35,259 nucleotides of DNA from Actinomycetes bacterium. Its GTDB lineage: Bacteria > Actinomycetota > Acidimicrobiia > Acidimicrobiales > RAAP-2. Shown here piece by piece: positions 1-8,730 of the stretch; the stretch's first letter is position 1; each line of letters opens with the position of its first letter. Where the stretch lies: positions 1-35,259 of the forward strand of contig JAJXUK010000024.1 of assembly GCA_021782915.1 (NCBI GenBank), read 5' to 3'. Under the pieces are notes generated by a model, which was not told the DNA's origin, made no database searches, and worked only from the letters and a program-made list of their open reading frames with translations. A program made the translations under genes and the position numbers.

Positions 1-209
1 CGGCCGCCTCGCGCAGCCGGCGCGTGGCCTCCTCGCGGCGCACGCGCGAGGCCGCCCCGGCCGCCCGCGAGGTCGTCGCCGCGCCGATCGAGGCGCCCGA
101 GATCGAGCCCGACGAGAGCGTCGAGGACGCCGCGAGCAGTCAGATCGAGGCGGTCGAGGCCGTCGAGGAGACGGCCCCGTCGGGCGCCGACGAGGAGACG
201 GAGAACTAA
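1..209 (+). CDS. rplV: 50S ribosomal protein L22, C-terminal tail only (partial)
   Basis: The open frame enters from the left edge (first full codon at base 3) and stops with TAA at 207-209. Only 68 residues are visible. They begin Arg/Ser/Ala-rich and become strongly acidic, with many Glu and Asp up to the end DEETEN. None of the conserved L22 fold lies in the window, so the name rests on position: rplV directly precedes rpsC in bacterial S10 operons. The stop overlaps the rpsC start by one base (TAATG). Such a long acidic tail is an extension beyond the usual L22 length and may be disordered. Confidence 0.72.
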   Translation, partial: AASRSRRVASSRRTREAAPAAREVVAAPIEAPEIEPDESVEDAASSQIEAVEAVEETAPSGADEETEN

Positions 210-1132
210 TGGGCCAGAAGGTCAACCCCTACGGCTTCCGCCTCGGCATCACGACCGACTGGAAGTCGCGCTGGTTCAAGGAGCGCGGCTACAAGGACCT
301 CGTGATCGAGGACTGGAAGATCCGTGACTACCTGACCCGCCAGCTCGAGAGCGCCGCGGTCAGCCGCATCGAGATCGAGCGCAACTCGGACCGCATCCGC
401 GTGGACATCCACACGGCGCGCCCGGGCATCGTGATCGGCCGACGCGGTGGTGAGGCCGAGCGCCTGAAGAAGGAGCTCGAGCGCATCACCGGCCAGAAGA
501 ACAAGATCTCCCTGAACATCCAGGAGATCAAGCAGCCCGAGCTCGACGCGGCCCTCATCGCCCAGGGCATCTGCGACCAGCTGCTGCGTCGCGTGGCCTT
601 CCGCCGCGCGATGAAGCGCGGCATCCAGACGGTGCAGAAGGCTGGGGCGCTGGGCGTGCGCATTCAGGCCTCGGGCCGACTCGGGGGCGCGGAGATGTCC
701 CGGCGCGAGTCCTACCACGAGGGTCGCGTGCCGCTGCACACGCTGCGCGCGGACATCGACTACGGCTTCCGCGAGGCGCGCACCAACACCGGGCGCATCG
801 GCGTCAAGGTGTGGATCTACAAGGGCGACATCCTGCCCTACCAGCTCAACAACGAGGAGAAGATCGTGCGCGAGGCCGCCATGGCGGCCGGCGACGCGGT
901 CCCGACCGGCTCGGCCGCCTCGCCCAAGGGCGTCGTGCGCGCCGGTGGCGGGCGCCGCCGCGTGGCCGCAGCCGCGAGTGAGGAGACCGAGGAGGTGCCC
1001 GGCGTGGCCCCGGCCGACCTGCTGGCCGCGACCGAGGACGTCGAGCAGCGCCTCAGCGTGGAAGAGGAGATCGAGCGTCGCACGACGCCAGATCACACCG
1101 ACACGCCGCACTTCCGAAAGGACGCTGAGTAG
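209..1132 (+). CDS. rpsC: 30S ribosomal protein S3 with long C-terminal extension
   Basis: S3 sits at the mRNA entry of the 30S head. The start [15 protein letters not shown] is the family signature. A type II KH domain follows, with its GxxG loop in [10 protein letters not shown] around residues 72-81. The C-terminal domain ends near KGDILP (residues 205-210). Residues 211-307 are an extra tail of about 97 residues, first Ala/Gly/Arg-rich, then acidic, which makes the protein longer than the common 210-280 residues. The ATG overlaps the preceding stop by one base. The identity is certain; the role of the tail is not known. Confidence 0.97.
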   Translation: MGQKVNPYGFRLGITTDWKSRWFKERGYKDLVIEDWKIRDYLTRQLESAAVSRIEIERNSDRIRVDIHTARPGIVIGRRGGEAERLKKELERITGQKNKISLNIQEIKQPELDAALIAQGICDQLLRRVAFRRAMKRGIQTVQKAGALGVRIQASGRLGGAEMSRRESYHEGRVPLHTLRADIDYGFREARTNTGRIGVKVWIYKGDILPYQLNNEEKIVREAAMAAGDAVPTGSAASPKGVVRAGGGRRRVAAAASEETEEVPGVAPADLLAATEDVEQRLSVEEEIERRTTPDHTDTPHFRKDAE

Positions 1133-1134
1133 CC

Positions 1135-1572
1135 ATGTTGATGCCCCGCAAGACAAAGCACCGCAAGCAGCAGCGCGGCCGGATGGCCGGCATGGCCAAG
1201 GGCGGCACCGAGCTGGCCTTCGGCGACTTCGGCATCCAGTCCCTGGAGGCCGGCTGGCTGACGGCTCGTCAGATCGAGGCGGCCCGTATCGCCATGACCC
1301 GTCACGTCAAGCGTGGCGGCAAGGTGTGGATCCGTGTCTTCCCGGACAAGCCCGTGACCCAGAAGCCCGCCGAGACCCGCATGGGCTCGGGCAAGGGCAA
1401 CCCCGAGTTCTGGGTCGCCGTGGTCAAGCCGGGCAAGGTCCTCTTCGAGCTCGGTGGCGTGGACGCCGAGCTGGCGCGCGCCGCCATGGAGCGCGCCATC
1501 CAGAAGCTGCCCATGAAGGCGAAGTTCATCGTGCGTCCCGGGACCCACGGCGCACCGGAGGTGACGATCTGA
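1135..1572 (+). CDS. rplP: 50S ribosomal protein L16
   Basis: L16 binds 23S rRNA near the A-site tRNA and the peptidyl transferase centre. The 145-residue protein starts [17 protein letters not shown], as in the family, and carries [20 protein letters not shown] and the [17 protein letters not shown] segment with the conserved Gly/Lys residues that face the rRNA. The C-terminus [10 protein letters not shown] is a few residues longer than in many orthologues. It starts two bases after rpsC, and its stop shares a base with the rpmC ATG (TGATG). Confidence 0.97.
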   Translation: MLMPRKTKHRKQQRGRMAGMAKGGTELAFGDFGIQSLEAGWLTARQIEAARIAMTRHVKRGGKVWIRVFPDKPVTQKPAETRMGSGKGNPEFWVAVVKPGKVLFELGGVDAELARAAMERAIQKLPMKAKFIVRPGTHGAPEVTI

Positions 1573-1808
1573 TGGCCAAGACGAGAGAGCGTGTGGCGGA
1601 GATGCGTCTGCTGGGTGACCAGGAGCTGCTCGAGCGCCTGAGCGAGTCGCGCCGCGAGCTGTTCAACCTGCGCTTCCAGCTGGCGACCGGCCAGCTGGAC
1701 AACTCCGCACGCCTGTCGGCGGCGCGCCGCGACATCGCGCGCCTGCTGACCTTCGTGCGCGAGCGCGAGATCGCGGCCGCGGAGGCCCTGGAAGGTGGTG
1801 AGGCATGA
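1572..1808 (+). CDS. rpmC: 50S ribosomal protein L29
   Basis: L29 is a small helical hairpin protein at the exit-tunnel rim, where it helps form the docking site for nascent-chain factors. The 78-residue frame beginning [19 protein letters not shown] contains the hallmark [16 protein letters not shown], followed by the conserved Arg-rich helix ending with FVRERE. The ATG at 1572 overlaps the L16 stop by one base, and the end overlaps the rpsQ start as ATGA. A longer open frame extends upstream inside rplP, but the family start is clearly at 1572. Confidence 0.96.
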   Translation: MAKTRERVAEMRLLGDQELLERLSESRRELFNLRFQLATGQLDNSARLSAARRDIARLLTFVREREIAAAEALEGGEA

Positions 1809-2080
1809 GCGACGAGACGAGCCAGCCGCGCGAGAACCCGCGCAAGGTCCGTGAGGGCATCGTGGTGTCCAACAAGATGAACGCGACCCTGGTGGTGGCG
1901 GTCAACGAGCGGGTGAGCCACCCGCGCTACGGCAAGACCGTGCAGCGCACCAAGAAGCTCTACGTGCACGACGAGAAGAACGAGGCGCGCATCGGCGACC
2001 GCGTGCGCGTCGTGGAGACCCGTCCGCTGTCCAAGCTCAAGCGCTGGCGCCTGAGCGACATCCTGGAGCGTGCCCGATGA
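1805..2080 (+). CDS. rpsQ: 30S ribosomal protein S17
   Basis: S17 is a primary 16S rRNA-binding protein of the 30S body with an OB fold. The 91 residues include [16 protein letters not shown], the H-P-x-Y-x-K motif in [20 protein letters not shown], and [20 protein letters not shown], all typical of bacterial S17. A polar N-terminal stretch of about 12 residues precedes the domain. It overlaps rpmC by four bases (ATGA) and rplN by four bases (ATGA), so the three are probably translationally coupled. Confidence 0.97.
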   Translation: MSDETSQPRENPRKVREGIVVSNKMNATLVVAVNERVSHPRYGKTVQRTKKLYVHDEKNEARIGDRVRVVETRPLSKLKRWRLSDILERAR

Positions 2081-2445
2081 TCCAGCAGGAATCACGACTG
2101 AAGGTGGCCGACAACAGTGGAGCCAAGGAGGTGCTGTGCATTCGCGTGCTCGGCGGCTCGCGGCGACGCTACGCCTCGATCGGGGACATCTTCATCGCCA
2201 CGGTCAAGGACGCGATCCCGGGCGCGGCGGTCAAGAAGGGCGACGTGGTGCGCTGCGTCGTCGTGCGCACCGCCAAGGAGAAGCGCCGCCCGGACGGCTC
2301 CTACATCAAGTTCGACGAGAACGCCGCCGTGCTGATCAACGACCAGCTCCAGCCGCGCGGCACGCGCATCTTCGGCCCCGTGGGCCGCGAGCTGCGCGAC
2401 AAGAAGTTCATGCGCATTATCTCGCTGGCACCGGAGGTGTTGTGA
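2077..2445 (+). CDS. rplN: 50S ribosomal protein L14
   Basis: L14 lies at the subunit interface of the 50S, next to the silencing factor RsfS site. The 122-residue length is exact for the family. [19 protein letters not shown], the [13 protein letters not shown] segment and [20 protein letters not shown] with FGPVGREL are the conserved blocks. It overlaps rpsQ by four bases, and its stop TGA shares one base with the rplX ATG. Confidence 0.98.
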   Translation: MIQQESRLKVADNSGAKEVLCIRVLGGSRRRYASIGDIFIATVKDAIPGAAVKKGDVVRCVVVRTAKEKRRPDGSYIKFDENAAVLINDQLQPRGTRIFGPVGRELRDKKFMRIISLAPEVL

Positions 2446-2750
2446 TGAAGATCCGCAAGGGTGACGAGGTGCTGGTGATCGCCGGCAAGTACCGCGGCGA
2501 GCGCGCGCGCGTCGACCGGGCGATCCCGAGCCGGAACCGGGTGGTGCTGGACGGGCTGAACATCGCCAAGCGCCACACCAAGCAGACGGGCGCGACCATG
2601 CAGGCCGGCATCATCGACAAGGTCATGCCGATGGACGCCTCGAACGTGGCGCTGTGGTGCGGTGCGCACAAGGGTCCGGCCAAGGCCGGCTGGCGCGCGA
2701 GCGACGGGGTCAAGGCACGCGTGTGCCGCAAGTGTGGGGAGGTGCTGTGA
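2445..2750 (+). CDS. rplX: 50S ribosomal protein L24
   Basis: L24 is an assembly-initiator protein of the 50S. The 101-residue frame starts [18 protein letters not shown], the KOW-motif N-terminus, followed by [12 protein letters not shown]. The C-terminus has a Cys pair in CRKCGEVL plus an upstream WCGAH, resembling the zinc-ribbon-like end seen in many bacterial L24 proteins. The ATG at 2445 is preferred over an in-frame GTG one codon earlier because the family begins with M-K-I-R/K. The end overlaps the GTG of rplE by four bases (GTGA). Confidence 0.96.
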   Translation: MKIRKGDEVLVIAGKYRGERARVDRAIPSRNRVVLDGLNIAKRHTKQTGATMQAGIIDKVMPMDASNVALWCGAHKGPAKAGWRASDGVKARVCRKCGEVL

Positions 2751-3298
2751 CACCGCGTCTGAAGGCTCGCTACAACGAGTCCATCCGCCCGGCCCTCAAG
2801 GACGAGCTCGGCCTGGTGAACATCATGCAGGTGCCGCGCCTGTCCAAGATCGTGCTGAACTCCGGCGTCGGGCGCGCCACCCAGCAGGCCAACCTGATCG
2901 AGGGCGCCCAGCGCGACCTCGAGGTCATCACCGGTCAGAAGCCGGTGGTCACGCGGGCCAAGAAGTCGGTGGCCAGCTTCAAGGTGCGCGAGGGCCAGCC
3001 CATCGGCGTCAAGGTCACCCTGCGCGGGGACCGCGCCTGGGAGTTCTTCGACCGCCTGCTGAGCCTGGCGATCCCGCGCATCCGCGACTTCCGCGGCCTG
3101 TCGGCCAAGTCCTTCGACGGTCACGGCAACTACACCTTCGGGATCAACGACCAGCTGATCTTCCCGGAGGTCAACTACGACAAGATCGACTCTGCGCGCG
3201 GTTTCGACATCACGATCGTGACCACGGCGCAGTCCGACGAGCAGGGCCGCGCGTTCTTGCGCGCCTTCGGCTTCCCCTTCAAGCAGGAGAATCGATAG
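2747..3298 (+). CDS. rplE: 50S ribosomal protein L5
   Basis: L5 holds 5S rRNA in the central protuberance and contacts P-site tRNA. The 183-residue protein reads [20 protein letters not shown], then [18 protein letters not shown], the [20 protein letters not shown] block and [18 protein letters not shown], all diagnostic. The GTG start at 2747 is chosen because it gives the family N-terminus and overlaps the rplX stop as GTGA, a junction type used repeatedly here. Two bases separate it from rpsN. Confidence 0.97.
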   Translation: MTPRLKARYNESIRPALKDELGLVNIMQVPRLSKIVLNSGVGRATQQANLIEGAQRDLEVITGQKPVVTRAKKSVASFKVREGQPIGVKVTLRGDRAWEFFDRLLSLAIPRIRDFRGLSAKSFDGHGNYTFGINDQLIFPEVNYDKIDSARGFDITIVTTAQSDEQGRAFLRAFGFPFKQENR

Positions 3299-3300
3299 AG

Positions 3301-3486
3301 ATGGCGAAGAAGGCTCTTCGAATCAAGCAGCAGAAGACCCCGAAGTTCTCCACGCGCGCCTACACGCGCTGCGAGCGCTGCGGACGTCCGCGCTCCGTGT
3401 ACCGCAAGTTCGGCCTGTGCCGCATCTGCCTGCGCACCATGGTGCACAACGGCGAGGTGCCGGGCGTGACCAAGGCGAGCTGGTAG
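3301..3486 (+). CDS. rpsN: 30S ribosomal protein S14, type Z (zinc-binding)
   Basis: This is the short, 61-residue form of S14, a late-assembling protein of the 30S head. Four cysteines, C24-x2-C27 and C40-x2-C43, within RCERCGRP and GLCRICLR, form the structural zinc site. Many actinobacteria also carry a longer zinc-free S14 paralogue used under zinc starvation; none is in this window. It lies between rplE and rpsH as in Gram-positive spc operons. The Shine-Dalgarno for rpsH (AGGAGG) begins at its stop codon. Confidence 0.97.
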   Translation: MAKKALRIKQQKTPKFSTRAYTRCERCGRPRSVYRKFGLCRICLRTMVHNGEVPGVTKASW

Positions 3487-3496
3487 GAGGATCGCG

Positions 3497-3901
3497 ATGA
3501 CGATGACCGACCCGATCGCCGACATGCTCACGCGCATTCGCAACGCGAACGCCGCCATGTTCGACAACGTCTCGATGCCCAGCTCCAAGCTCAAGGAGAA
3601 CCTGGCCAAGGTCCTGGAGAAGGAGGGCTTCATCGCGGGATTCCGCGTGGCGCCCAACGAGGGCCGTCCGGGCTCGACCCTGGAGATCCGCCTGAAGTAC
3701 TCGGCCGACCGCAAGAAGTCGATCGTGGGCATCAAGCGCGTCTCGACGCCGGGCCTGCGCATCTACAAGAAGTCCGAGCAGATGCCCAAGGTGCTGGGCG
3801 GCGTCGGCGTGGCGGTCGTCTCGACCAGCCGCGGCCTGATGACCGACCGTGAGGCGCGCCGGGCCAAGCTCGGCGGAGAGGTGCTCTGTTATGTCTGGTA
3901 A
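3497..3901 (+). CDS. rpsH: 30S ribosomal protein S8
   Basis: S8 binds the central domain of 16S rRNA and in Escherichia coli is the repressor of the spc operon. The 134 residues include [16 protein letters not shown] at the start and the C-terminal [19 protein letters not shown] with [19 protein letters not shown], the RNA-binding signature. There are two possible ATGs, at 3497 and 3503; the first follows AGGAGG (3485-3490) at a good distance. Whether S8 autoregulates here cannot be read from the sequence. Confidence 0.97.
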   Translation: MTMTDPIADMLTRIRNANAAMFDNVSMPSSKLKENLAKVLEKEGFIAGFRVAPNEGRPGSTLEIRLKYSADRKKSIVGIKRVSTPGLRIYKKSEQMPKVLGGVGVAVVSTSRGLMTDREARRAKLGGEVLCYVW

Positions 3902-3928
3902 GCCCGTCGCCCACGAGGAGGTTCGCTG

Positions 3929-4468
3929 ATGTCGCGCATCGGACGCAGCCCTATCGCCGTGCCCGCCGGGGTGAGCGTGAGCATCGCCGAGGGCACCGTG
4001 ACCGTCAGCGGGCCCAACGGCACCATGACGCGCACGCTGCCCGCGGGCATCACCGTCGCCCAGGAGGGCGACGTGCTGAGCGTGCAGCGCGCCAGCGAGG
4101 AGACCAGCCAGAAGGCCCTGCACGGCCTGACGCGCACCCTGGTGTCCAACATGGTCACCGGCGTGACCAGCGGCTGGACCAAGGAGCTCGAGATCATCGG
4201 CGTGGGATACCGCGCCGCGGCCGCCAGCGCGGACGCGCTGGACCTGTCCCTCGGCTTCTCGCACCCCGTCAAGTTCACCGCCCCGGCCGGGATCACCTTC
4301 GAGGTGCCCAGCCCGACGCGCGTGATCGTCAAGGGGGCCGACAAGGAGGTCGTCGGCCAGGTCGCGGCCTCCATCCGCAAGATCCGCAAGCCCGAGCCCT
4401 ACAAGGGCAAGGGCGTGCGCTACCTCGGCGAGCGCGTCCTGCGCAAGGCCGGAAAGGCAGCGAAGTAA
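3929..4468 (+). CDS. rplF: 50S ribosomal protein L6
   Basis: L6 supports the sarcin-ricin region of the 50S near the factor-binding site. It has two related domains: [19 protein letters not shown] opens the first, and the second ends with the signature [20 protein letters not shown]. The length of 179 is standard. A strong ribosome-binding site (GAGGAGG) lies in the 27-base gap after rpsH, one of the larger gaps of this operon. The TAA stop shares a base with the rplR ATG. Confidence 0.97.
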   Translation: MSRIGRSPIAVPAGVSVSIAEGTVTVSGPNGTMTRTLPAGITVAQEGDVLSVQRASEETSQKALHGLTRTLVSNMVTGVTSGWTKELEIIGVGYRAAAASADALDLSLGFSHPVKFTAPAGITFEVPSPTRVIVKGADKEVVGQVAASIRKIRKPEPYKGKGVRYLGERVLRKAGKAAK

Positions 4469-4821
4469 TGGCTCGCACCACACTCGAGCTGCGTGAGCGG
4501 CGCCACGCGCGCGTGCGCAAGCAGGTCTCGGGCACGCCCGAGCGACCGCGCGTGGCGGTGTTCCGCTCGCGCAAGCACATCTCGGCCCAGATCATCGACG
4601 ACGTGGCCGGGCGCACCCTGGCGGCGGCCTCCTCGGTCGAGGCCGAGCTGCGCGGGGTCGGTGGCAACATCGAGGGCGCCACGAAGGTCGCCCAGGTCCT
4701 GGCCGAGCGCGCCCGCGCGGCCGGGGTGACGTCCGTGGTCTTTGACCGTGGCGGATTCGACTACCACGGCCGCGTGGCCGCATTCGCGGACGCCCTGCGC
4801 GCCGGTGGACTGGAGTTCTGA
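4468..4821 (+). CDS. rplR: 50S ribosomal protein L18
   Basis: L18 binds 5S rRNA together with L5 and brings it to the central protuberance. The 117 residues contain [20 protein letters not shown], then the Asp/Gly-rich core, and end with [20 protein letters not shown] followed by AGGLEF, the family C-terminus. The Arg-rich N-terminus ([11 protein letters not shown]) is the RNA-binding tail. It overlaps rplF and rpsE by one base on each side (TAATG and TGATG). Confidence 0.97.
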   Translation: MARTTLELRERRHARVRKQVSGTPERPRVAVFRSRKHISAQIIDDVAGRTLAAASSVEAELRGVGGNIEGATKVAQVLAERARAAGVTSVVFDRGGFDYHGRVAAFADALRAGGLEF

Positions 4822-5369
4822 TGGCTGAAGAGCAGTTCGAAGAGCGCACCATCAAGGTGAATCGCGTCTCCAAGGTCGTCAAGGGCGGCCGGCGCTTCTC
4901 CTTCACCGCCCTGATGGTCATCGGCGACGGCAAGGGCCGCGTGGGCCTGGGCTACGGCAAGGCCAAGGAGGCCGGCCTGGCGGTCCAGAAGGGCATCGAG
5001 GAGGCGCGCAAGAACCTCTTCGAGATCCCCCTGGCGGGCTCGACCATCGTCTACCCGGTCCTGGGCGCCTCGGGCGCCGGGCGGGTGCTGATGAAGCCGG
5101 CCGCGCCCGGCACCGGCGTCATCGCCGGTGGTGCGGCCCGCGCGATCCTGGAGATGGCCGGCGTCAAGGACATCATCGCCAAGTCCCTGGGCTCCTCGAA
5201 CGGCATCAACGTGGCCCACGCCACGATCGAGGGCCTCAAGCAGCTGCGCCGGCCCGAGGAGATCGCCGCCCAGCGCGACCACGCCCTGGACGAGGTCATC
5301 CCCTCGGGGACCCTGCGCGCCTACCGCGAGCGCCAGCGCGCGGGCGACCTGTTCAAGACGGAGGAGTAG
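4821..5369 (+). CDS. rpsE: 30S ribosomal protein S5
   Basis: S5 lies at the mRNA entry tunnel with S3 and S4 and affects decoding accuracy. The 182 residues show the N-terminal double-stranded-RNA-binding-like domain with [20 protein letters not shown] and [16 protein letters not shown], then the C-terminal domain with [20 protein letters not shown] and [18 protein letters not shown]. The last 20 residues ([15 protein letters not shown] and neighbours) form an ordinary variable tail. It begins at the rplR stop (TGATG). Confidence 0.98.
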   Translation: MAEEQFEERTIKVNRVSKVVKGGRRFSFTALMVIGDGKGRVGLGYGKAKEAGLAVQKGIEEARKNLFEIPLAGSTIVYPVLGASGAGRVLMKPAAPGTGVIAGGAARAILEMAGVKDIIAKSLGSSNGINVAHATIEGLKQLRRPEEIAAQRDHALDEVIPSGTLRAYRERQRAGDLFKTEE

Positions 5370-5371
5370 CC

Positions 5372-5557
5372 GTGGCTCAGCTCAAGGTCACCCAGATTCG
5401 CTCGTCGATCGCCACCAAGCCCAAGCATCGCGGTACGCTGCGCGCACTGGGTCTTCGCGGGATCGGCCAGTCCAACGTGCTGCCCGACCGGCCCGAGATC
5501 CAGGGCATGATCGCCCGGGTGCCGCACCTAGTGAAGGTTGAAGAGGTCGCAGAATGA
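5372..5557 (+). CDS. rpmD: 50S ribosomal protein L30
   Basis: L30 is a small ferredoxin-like-fold protein on the 50S back. The 61-residue frame MAQLKVTQIRSSIATKPKHR followed by GTLRALGLRGIGQSN matches the family, as does the end MIARVPHLVKVEE. It starts with GTG two bases after rpsE. L30 is absent from some bacterial groups but usual in actinobacteria. The end overlaps the rplO ATG by four bases. Confidence 0.96.
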   Translation: MAQLKVTQIRSSIATKPKHRGTLRALGLRGIGQSNVLPDRPEIQGMIARVPHLVKVEEVAE

Positions 5558-6039
5558 AGCTCCACGAACTCCACGCACCCGAGGGCGCCACGCACCGCAA
5601 GAAGGTCGTCGGTCGCGGCATCGGTGGCAAGGGCGGCAAGACGGCCGGTCGCGGCACCAAGGGCCAGAAGGCCCGCCGCCAGATCCCCGCGCAGTTCGAG
5701 GGCGGCCAGCTGCCCCTGATCCAGCGCATCCCCAAGCTCAAGGGCTTCACGAACCCCTTCCGCGTCGAGTACACGGCCGTGAACCTGGACGTGCTCAGCC
5801 GCCTGGACACCAGCGAGCTCACGCGCGAGGCGATCGTCGCGGCGGGCCTGGCCGGCAAGTCCGAGCTGATCAAGGTCCTGGGCCGCGGCAGCGTCGACCG
5901 TGCGCTGCACGTGTCGGCCCACGCCGTGTCGGCCTCGGCGAGGGCCGCCATCGAGGCGGCCGGGGGAAGCGTGAGCATCCTGGCCAAGCCCTTCGCGGTG
6001 CGCCCGCCGGCCGCGGGCAACCAGCACCAGAACCGCTAG
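5554..6039 (+). CDS. rplO: 50S ribosomal protein L15
   Basis: L15 is an early-binding 23S rRNA protein whose long N-terminal arm threads into the 50S. MKLHELHAPEGATHRKKVVG and the Gly/Lys-rich GGKGGKTAGRGTKGQKARR are the arm, and FEGGQLPLIQRIPKLKGFTN is the signature. The globular part includes VLGRGSVDRALHVSAHAVSA. At 161 residues it has a short tail past the usual end. It starts by a four-base ATGA overlap with rpmD and is followed after seven bases by secY. Confidence 0.97.
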   Translation: MKLHELHAPEGATHRKKVVGRGIGGKGGKTAGRGTKGQKARRQIPAQFEGGQLPLIQRIPKLKGFTNPFRVEYTAVNLDVLSRLDTSELTREAIVAAGLAGKSELIKVLGRGSVDRALHVSAHAVSASARAAIEAAGGSVSILAKPFAVRPPAAGNQHQNR

Positions 6040-6046
6040 GTCCACC

Positions 6047-7336
6047 GTGCTGACGCGCCTGGCCAACATCTTCCGCGTCCCGGACCTGCGCAACAAGGTC
6101 CTGTTCACGGTCGCCATCATCGGGCTGTACCAGCTCGGGGCCAACCTGCCCATCCCGGGCGTGAGCTGGTCCCAGGTCCAACTCCTGCAGGCCAAGGCCG
6201 GCGCCAGCGGCGTGCTGGGCTTCCTCAACCTGTTCTCCGGCGGGGCCCTGACGCGCCTGGCCGTCTTCGGCCTGGGCGTGATGCCCTACATCACCAGCTC
6301 GATCGTGATCCAGCTGCTGACCACGGTGATCCCCAAGCTCGAGCAGTGGCGCGACCAGGGCGCGGTGGGCCAGAAGCACATCACCCAGACCACGCGCTAC
6401 CTGACGATCGGCCTGGCGCTGCTGCAGTCCACCGGGCTGGTCTACGCCTTCCACGGCCACGACCAGGCGCTGCTGGGCTTCAACATCGACCTGATCCCCA
6501 AGTTCAACATCTGGCTGGGCCTGTTCATGGTGGCGATCCTGACCGCCGGCACGGCCTTCGTGATGTGGCTGGCCGAGCTGATCACCCAGCGCGGTGTGGG
6601 CCAGGGCATGTCGCTGCTGATCTTCGCCAACGTCGTGGCCGGGCTGCCCTCGGGCGGGCGCGCGGTCTACAGCGAGGGCGGAGCCTTCAAGTTCTTCGTC
6701 CTGCTCGTCGTGTCGATCGCGCTGCTGGTGCTGATCGTCTTCATGGACAACGGCCAGCGGCGCATCCCGGTCACCTTCGCGCGTCGCGTCGTGGGGCGCA
6801 AGGAGATGGGCGGCAACTCCACCTACATCCCGCTCAAGGTGAACCAGTCGGGCGTGATCCCGATCATCTTCGCCTCCTCGGTGCTCTACATCCCGGTGCT
6901 GCTGAGCAACGTGGTGCCCTGGAGCGGCTTTCAGAACTTCGTGAACTCCTCGCTGCACCCGACGAGCCTCTTCTACATCCTCTCGGACTTCCTGCTGATC
7001 CTGGCCTTCACGTTCTTCTACGTGTACATCGCCTTCGAGCCGCACCAGCAGTCCGAGCTGCTGCGCCAGCAGGGCGGCTTCGTGCCGGGCATCCGCCCGG
7101 GCCTGCCGACCGAGAAGTACTTCGCGAGGATGCTCAGCCGCATCACCACCGTCGGGGCCGTCTTCTTGGCCTCGGTGGCCGTGGTGCCGAGCATCCTGAT
7201 GGCCCTGTGGAGCATCAACCGCTTCCCGTACTACGGCACGACGCTGCTGATCGCCGTGGGCGTGGCCCTGGAGACGATGCGCCAGATCGACAGCCAGCTG
7301 ATGATGCGCAACTACGAGGGCTTCCTCAAGCGCTAG
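6047..7336 (+). CDS. secY: Protein translocase subunit SecY
   Basis: SecY is the channel of the Sec translocon in the cytoplasmic membrane, working with SecE, SecG and SecA. The 429-residue protein starts LTRLANIFRVPDLRNKVLFT and has about ten hydrophobic membrane segments, with the typical loops FLNLFSGGALTRLAVFGLGV, MPYITSSIVIQLLT and RGVGQGMSLLIFANVVAGLP. The cytosolic loop with RRVVGRKEMGGNSTYIPLKV and the C-terminal RQIDSQLMMRNYEGF are also conserved. GTG is the start. Placement after rplO is the universal spc order, and adk follows with no gap. Confidence 0.97.
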   Translation: MLTRLANIFRVPDLRNKVLFTVAIIGLYQLGANLPIPGVSWSQVQLLQAKAGASGVLGFLNLFSGGALTRLAVFGLGVMPYITSSIVIQLLTTVIPKLEQWRDQGAVGQKHITQTTRYLTIGLALLQSTGLVYAFHGHDQALLGFNIDLIPKFNIWLGLFMVAILTAGTAFVMWLAELITQRGVGQGMSLLIFANVVAGLPSGGRAVYSEGGAFKFFVLLVVSIALLVLIVFMDNGQRRIPVTFARRVVGRKEMGGNSTYIPLKVNQSGVIPIIFASSVLYIPVLLSNVVPWSGFQNFVNSSLHPTSLFYILSDFLLILAFTFFYVYIAFEPHQQSELLRQQGGFVPGIRPGLPTEKYFARMLSRITTVGAVFLASVAVVPSILMALWSINRFPYYGTTLLIAVGVALETMRQIDSQLMMRNYEGFLKR

Positions 7337-7993
7337 ATGGCACGCCTCGTCCTCGTAATCCTGGGCAAGCAGGGGGCGGGCAAGGGAACCCAGTGCGCCC
7401 GCCTGTCGGCGCGCTACGCCATCCCGCACGTGTCCACCGGGGACATCCTGCGCGGGGCCGTCAAGGCCGGCACGGCGCTGGGCCGGGAGGTCGCCGCGGT
7501 GCTCGCCGCGGGCGAGCTGGTCAGCGACGAGCTGGTCAACCGCCTGGTCGAGGAGCGCCTGGGCCGCCCCGACGCCGCGCCCGGGGTCCTGCTGGACGGC
7601 TATCCGCGCACGACCGGCCAGGCCGCGGCCCTCGATGAGATCCTGGGCGAGGCCGGCGTGAGCCTGTGCGTGGACCTCGAGGTGCCCGTCGAGCTGGCCG
7701 TGGTGCGCCTGTCGAGCCGGCGCGTGTGCGTCGAGTGCGGCACCATCTATCGCGAGAGCGACCCCGAGGCCGTCTCGGGCACGTGCTCCAAGTGCGGCGG
7801 CGACGTGGTGCGCCGCGTGGACGACGAGCCCGAGGCCATCACCGCGCGCCTGAGCGCCTACGAGCGCGACACCGCGCCCCTGCTCGACTTCTACCGCTCG
7901 CGCGGGCTGCTGGTGGGCGTGGACGGCACGCGCGAGGCCGACGAGGTGAGCGCGGCCATCGAGCAGATCGTCGCGGCCCGGGGCCTGGCGTGA
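7337..7993 (+). CDS. adk: Adenylate kinase, zinc-LID type
   Basis: This enzyme interconverts ATP + AMP and 2 ADP in the cytosol. The P-loop GKQGAGKGT is at residues 10-18, the AMP-binding STGDILR at about 33-39, and DGYPRT, the usual DG(F/Y)PR, at 88-92. The LID carries four cysteines, C131-x2-C134 and C150-x2-C153, so it binds structural zinc like the enzymes of Bacillus. Length 218 is the long-LID class. It begins directly after the secY stop, and its own stop overlaps the map GTG (GTGA). The secY-adk-map order is standard. Confidence 0.96.
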   Translation: MARLVLVILGKQGAGKGTQCARLSARYAIPHVSTGDILRGAVKAGTALGREVAAVLAAGELVSDELVNRLVEERLGRPDAAPGVLLDGYPRTTGQAAALDEILGEAGVSLCVDLEVPVELAVVRLSSRRVCVECGTIYRESDPEAVSGTCSKCGGDVVRRVDDEPEAITARLSAYERDTAPLLDFYRSRGLLVGVDGTREADEVSAAIEQIVAARGLA

Positions 7994-8730
7994 GGCGCAC
8001 CCGCGAGGAGATCGCCAAGATGCGCAAGGCCGGGCGCGTCGTGGCCGAGATCCACGAGGCCACGCGCGCGGCGATCCGCCCCGGGATCACCACGGGCGAG
8101 CTCAACGAGATCGCCGCCGACGTGCTCGCCAACCGCGGGGCCCGCTCGAACTTCCTGCACTACCAGGGCTTTCCCGCGGTCATCTGCACGAGTCCGAACG
8201 ACATGATCGTGCACGGCATTCCCGGGAGCTACGTGCTCAGCGAGGGTGACGTGATCTCGGTGGACTGCGGGGCGATCGTCGAGGGCTATCACGGCGACGC
8301 GGCCTACACGGTGGGCGTGGGCGAGATCAGCGACCTGGCCCGCCGGCTCATCGAGGTCACCGAGCGCGCCCTGTGGGCCGGCGTCGACCAGCTCGTCGCG
8401 GGCAACCGCCTGCACGAGGTCGGCCGGGCCGCGCAGCGCGTGGCCGAGGGGGCCGGCTTCTCGGTGGTGCGCGAGTACGTGGGCCACGCCATCGGCACCG
8501 CCATGCACGAGAGCCCCCAGGTGCCCAACTACTGGCCGGGCACGCCGGGGCCGATGCTCAAGACCGGCATGGTCTTTGCCATCGAGCCGATGGTGAACGC
8601 GGGCAGCTTTGACACCTACGTGCTCGAGGACGGCTGGAGCGTCATGACCGCCGACGGGCAGCTCTCGGCGCACTTCGAGCACACGGTGGCCGTCACCGAG
8701 GACGGCCCCGAGGTCCTGACGGTCCTCTAG
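7990..8730 (+). CDS. map: Type I methionine aminopeptidase
   Basis: It removes the initiator methionine from nascent proteins. The GTG at 7990 overlaps the adk stop as GTGA and gives a 246-residue protein beginning RRTREEIAKMRKAGRVV, the usual start. The dinuclear metal site is complete: D92 in VDCGAIVEGYHGDAAYT, D103 in the same stretch, the His in VGHAIGTAMHE, the Glu in FAIEPMV, and the Glu in HFEHTVAVTEDG. The gene ends the first + strand block and overlaps the convergent response-regulator gene by four bases at the 3' ends. Confidence 0.96.
   Translation: MRRTREEIAKMRKAGRVVAEIHEATRAAIRPGITTGELNEIAADVLANRGARSNFLHYQGFPAVICTSPNDMIVHGIPGSYVLSEGDVISVDCGAIVEGYHGDAAYTVGVGEISDLARRLIEVTERALWAGVDQLVAGNRLHEVGRAAQRVAEGAGFSVVREYVGHAIGTAMHESPQVPNYWPGTPGPMLKTGMVFAIEPMVNAGSFDTYVLEDGWSVMTADGQLSAHFEHTVAVTEDGPEVLTVL

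Noticed and set aside
8698-8727. GAGGAC/GTCCTC stem as a bidirectional terminator at the map/regulator junction
   Set aside because: Only six pairs with an 18-base loop and no T-tract; too weak to call.
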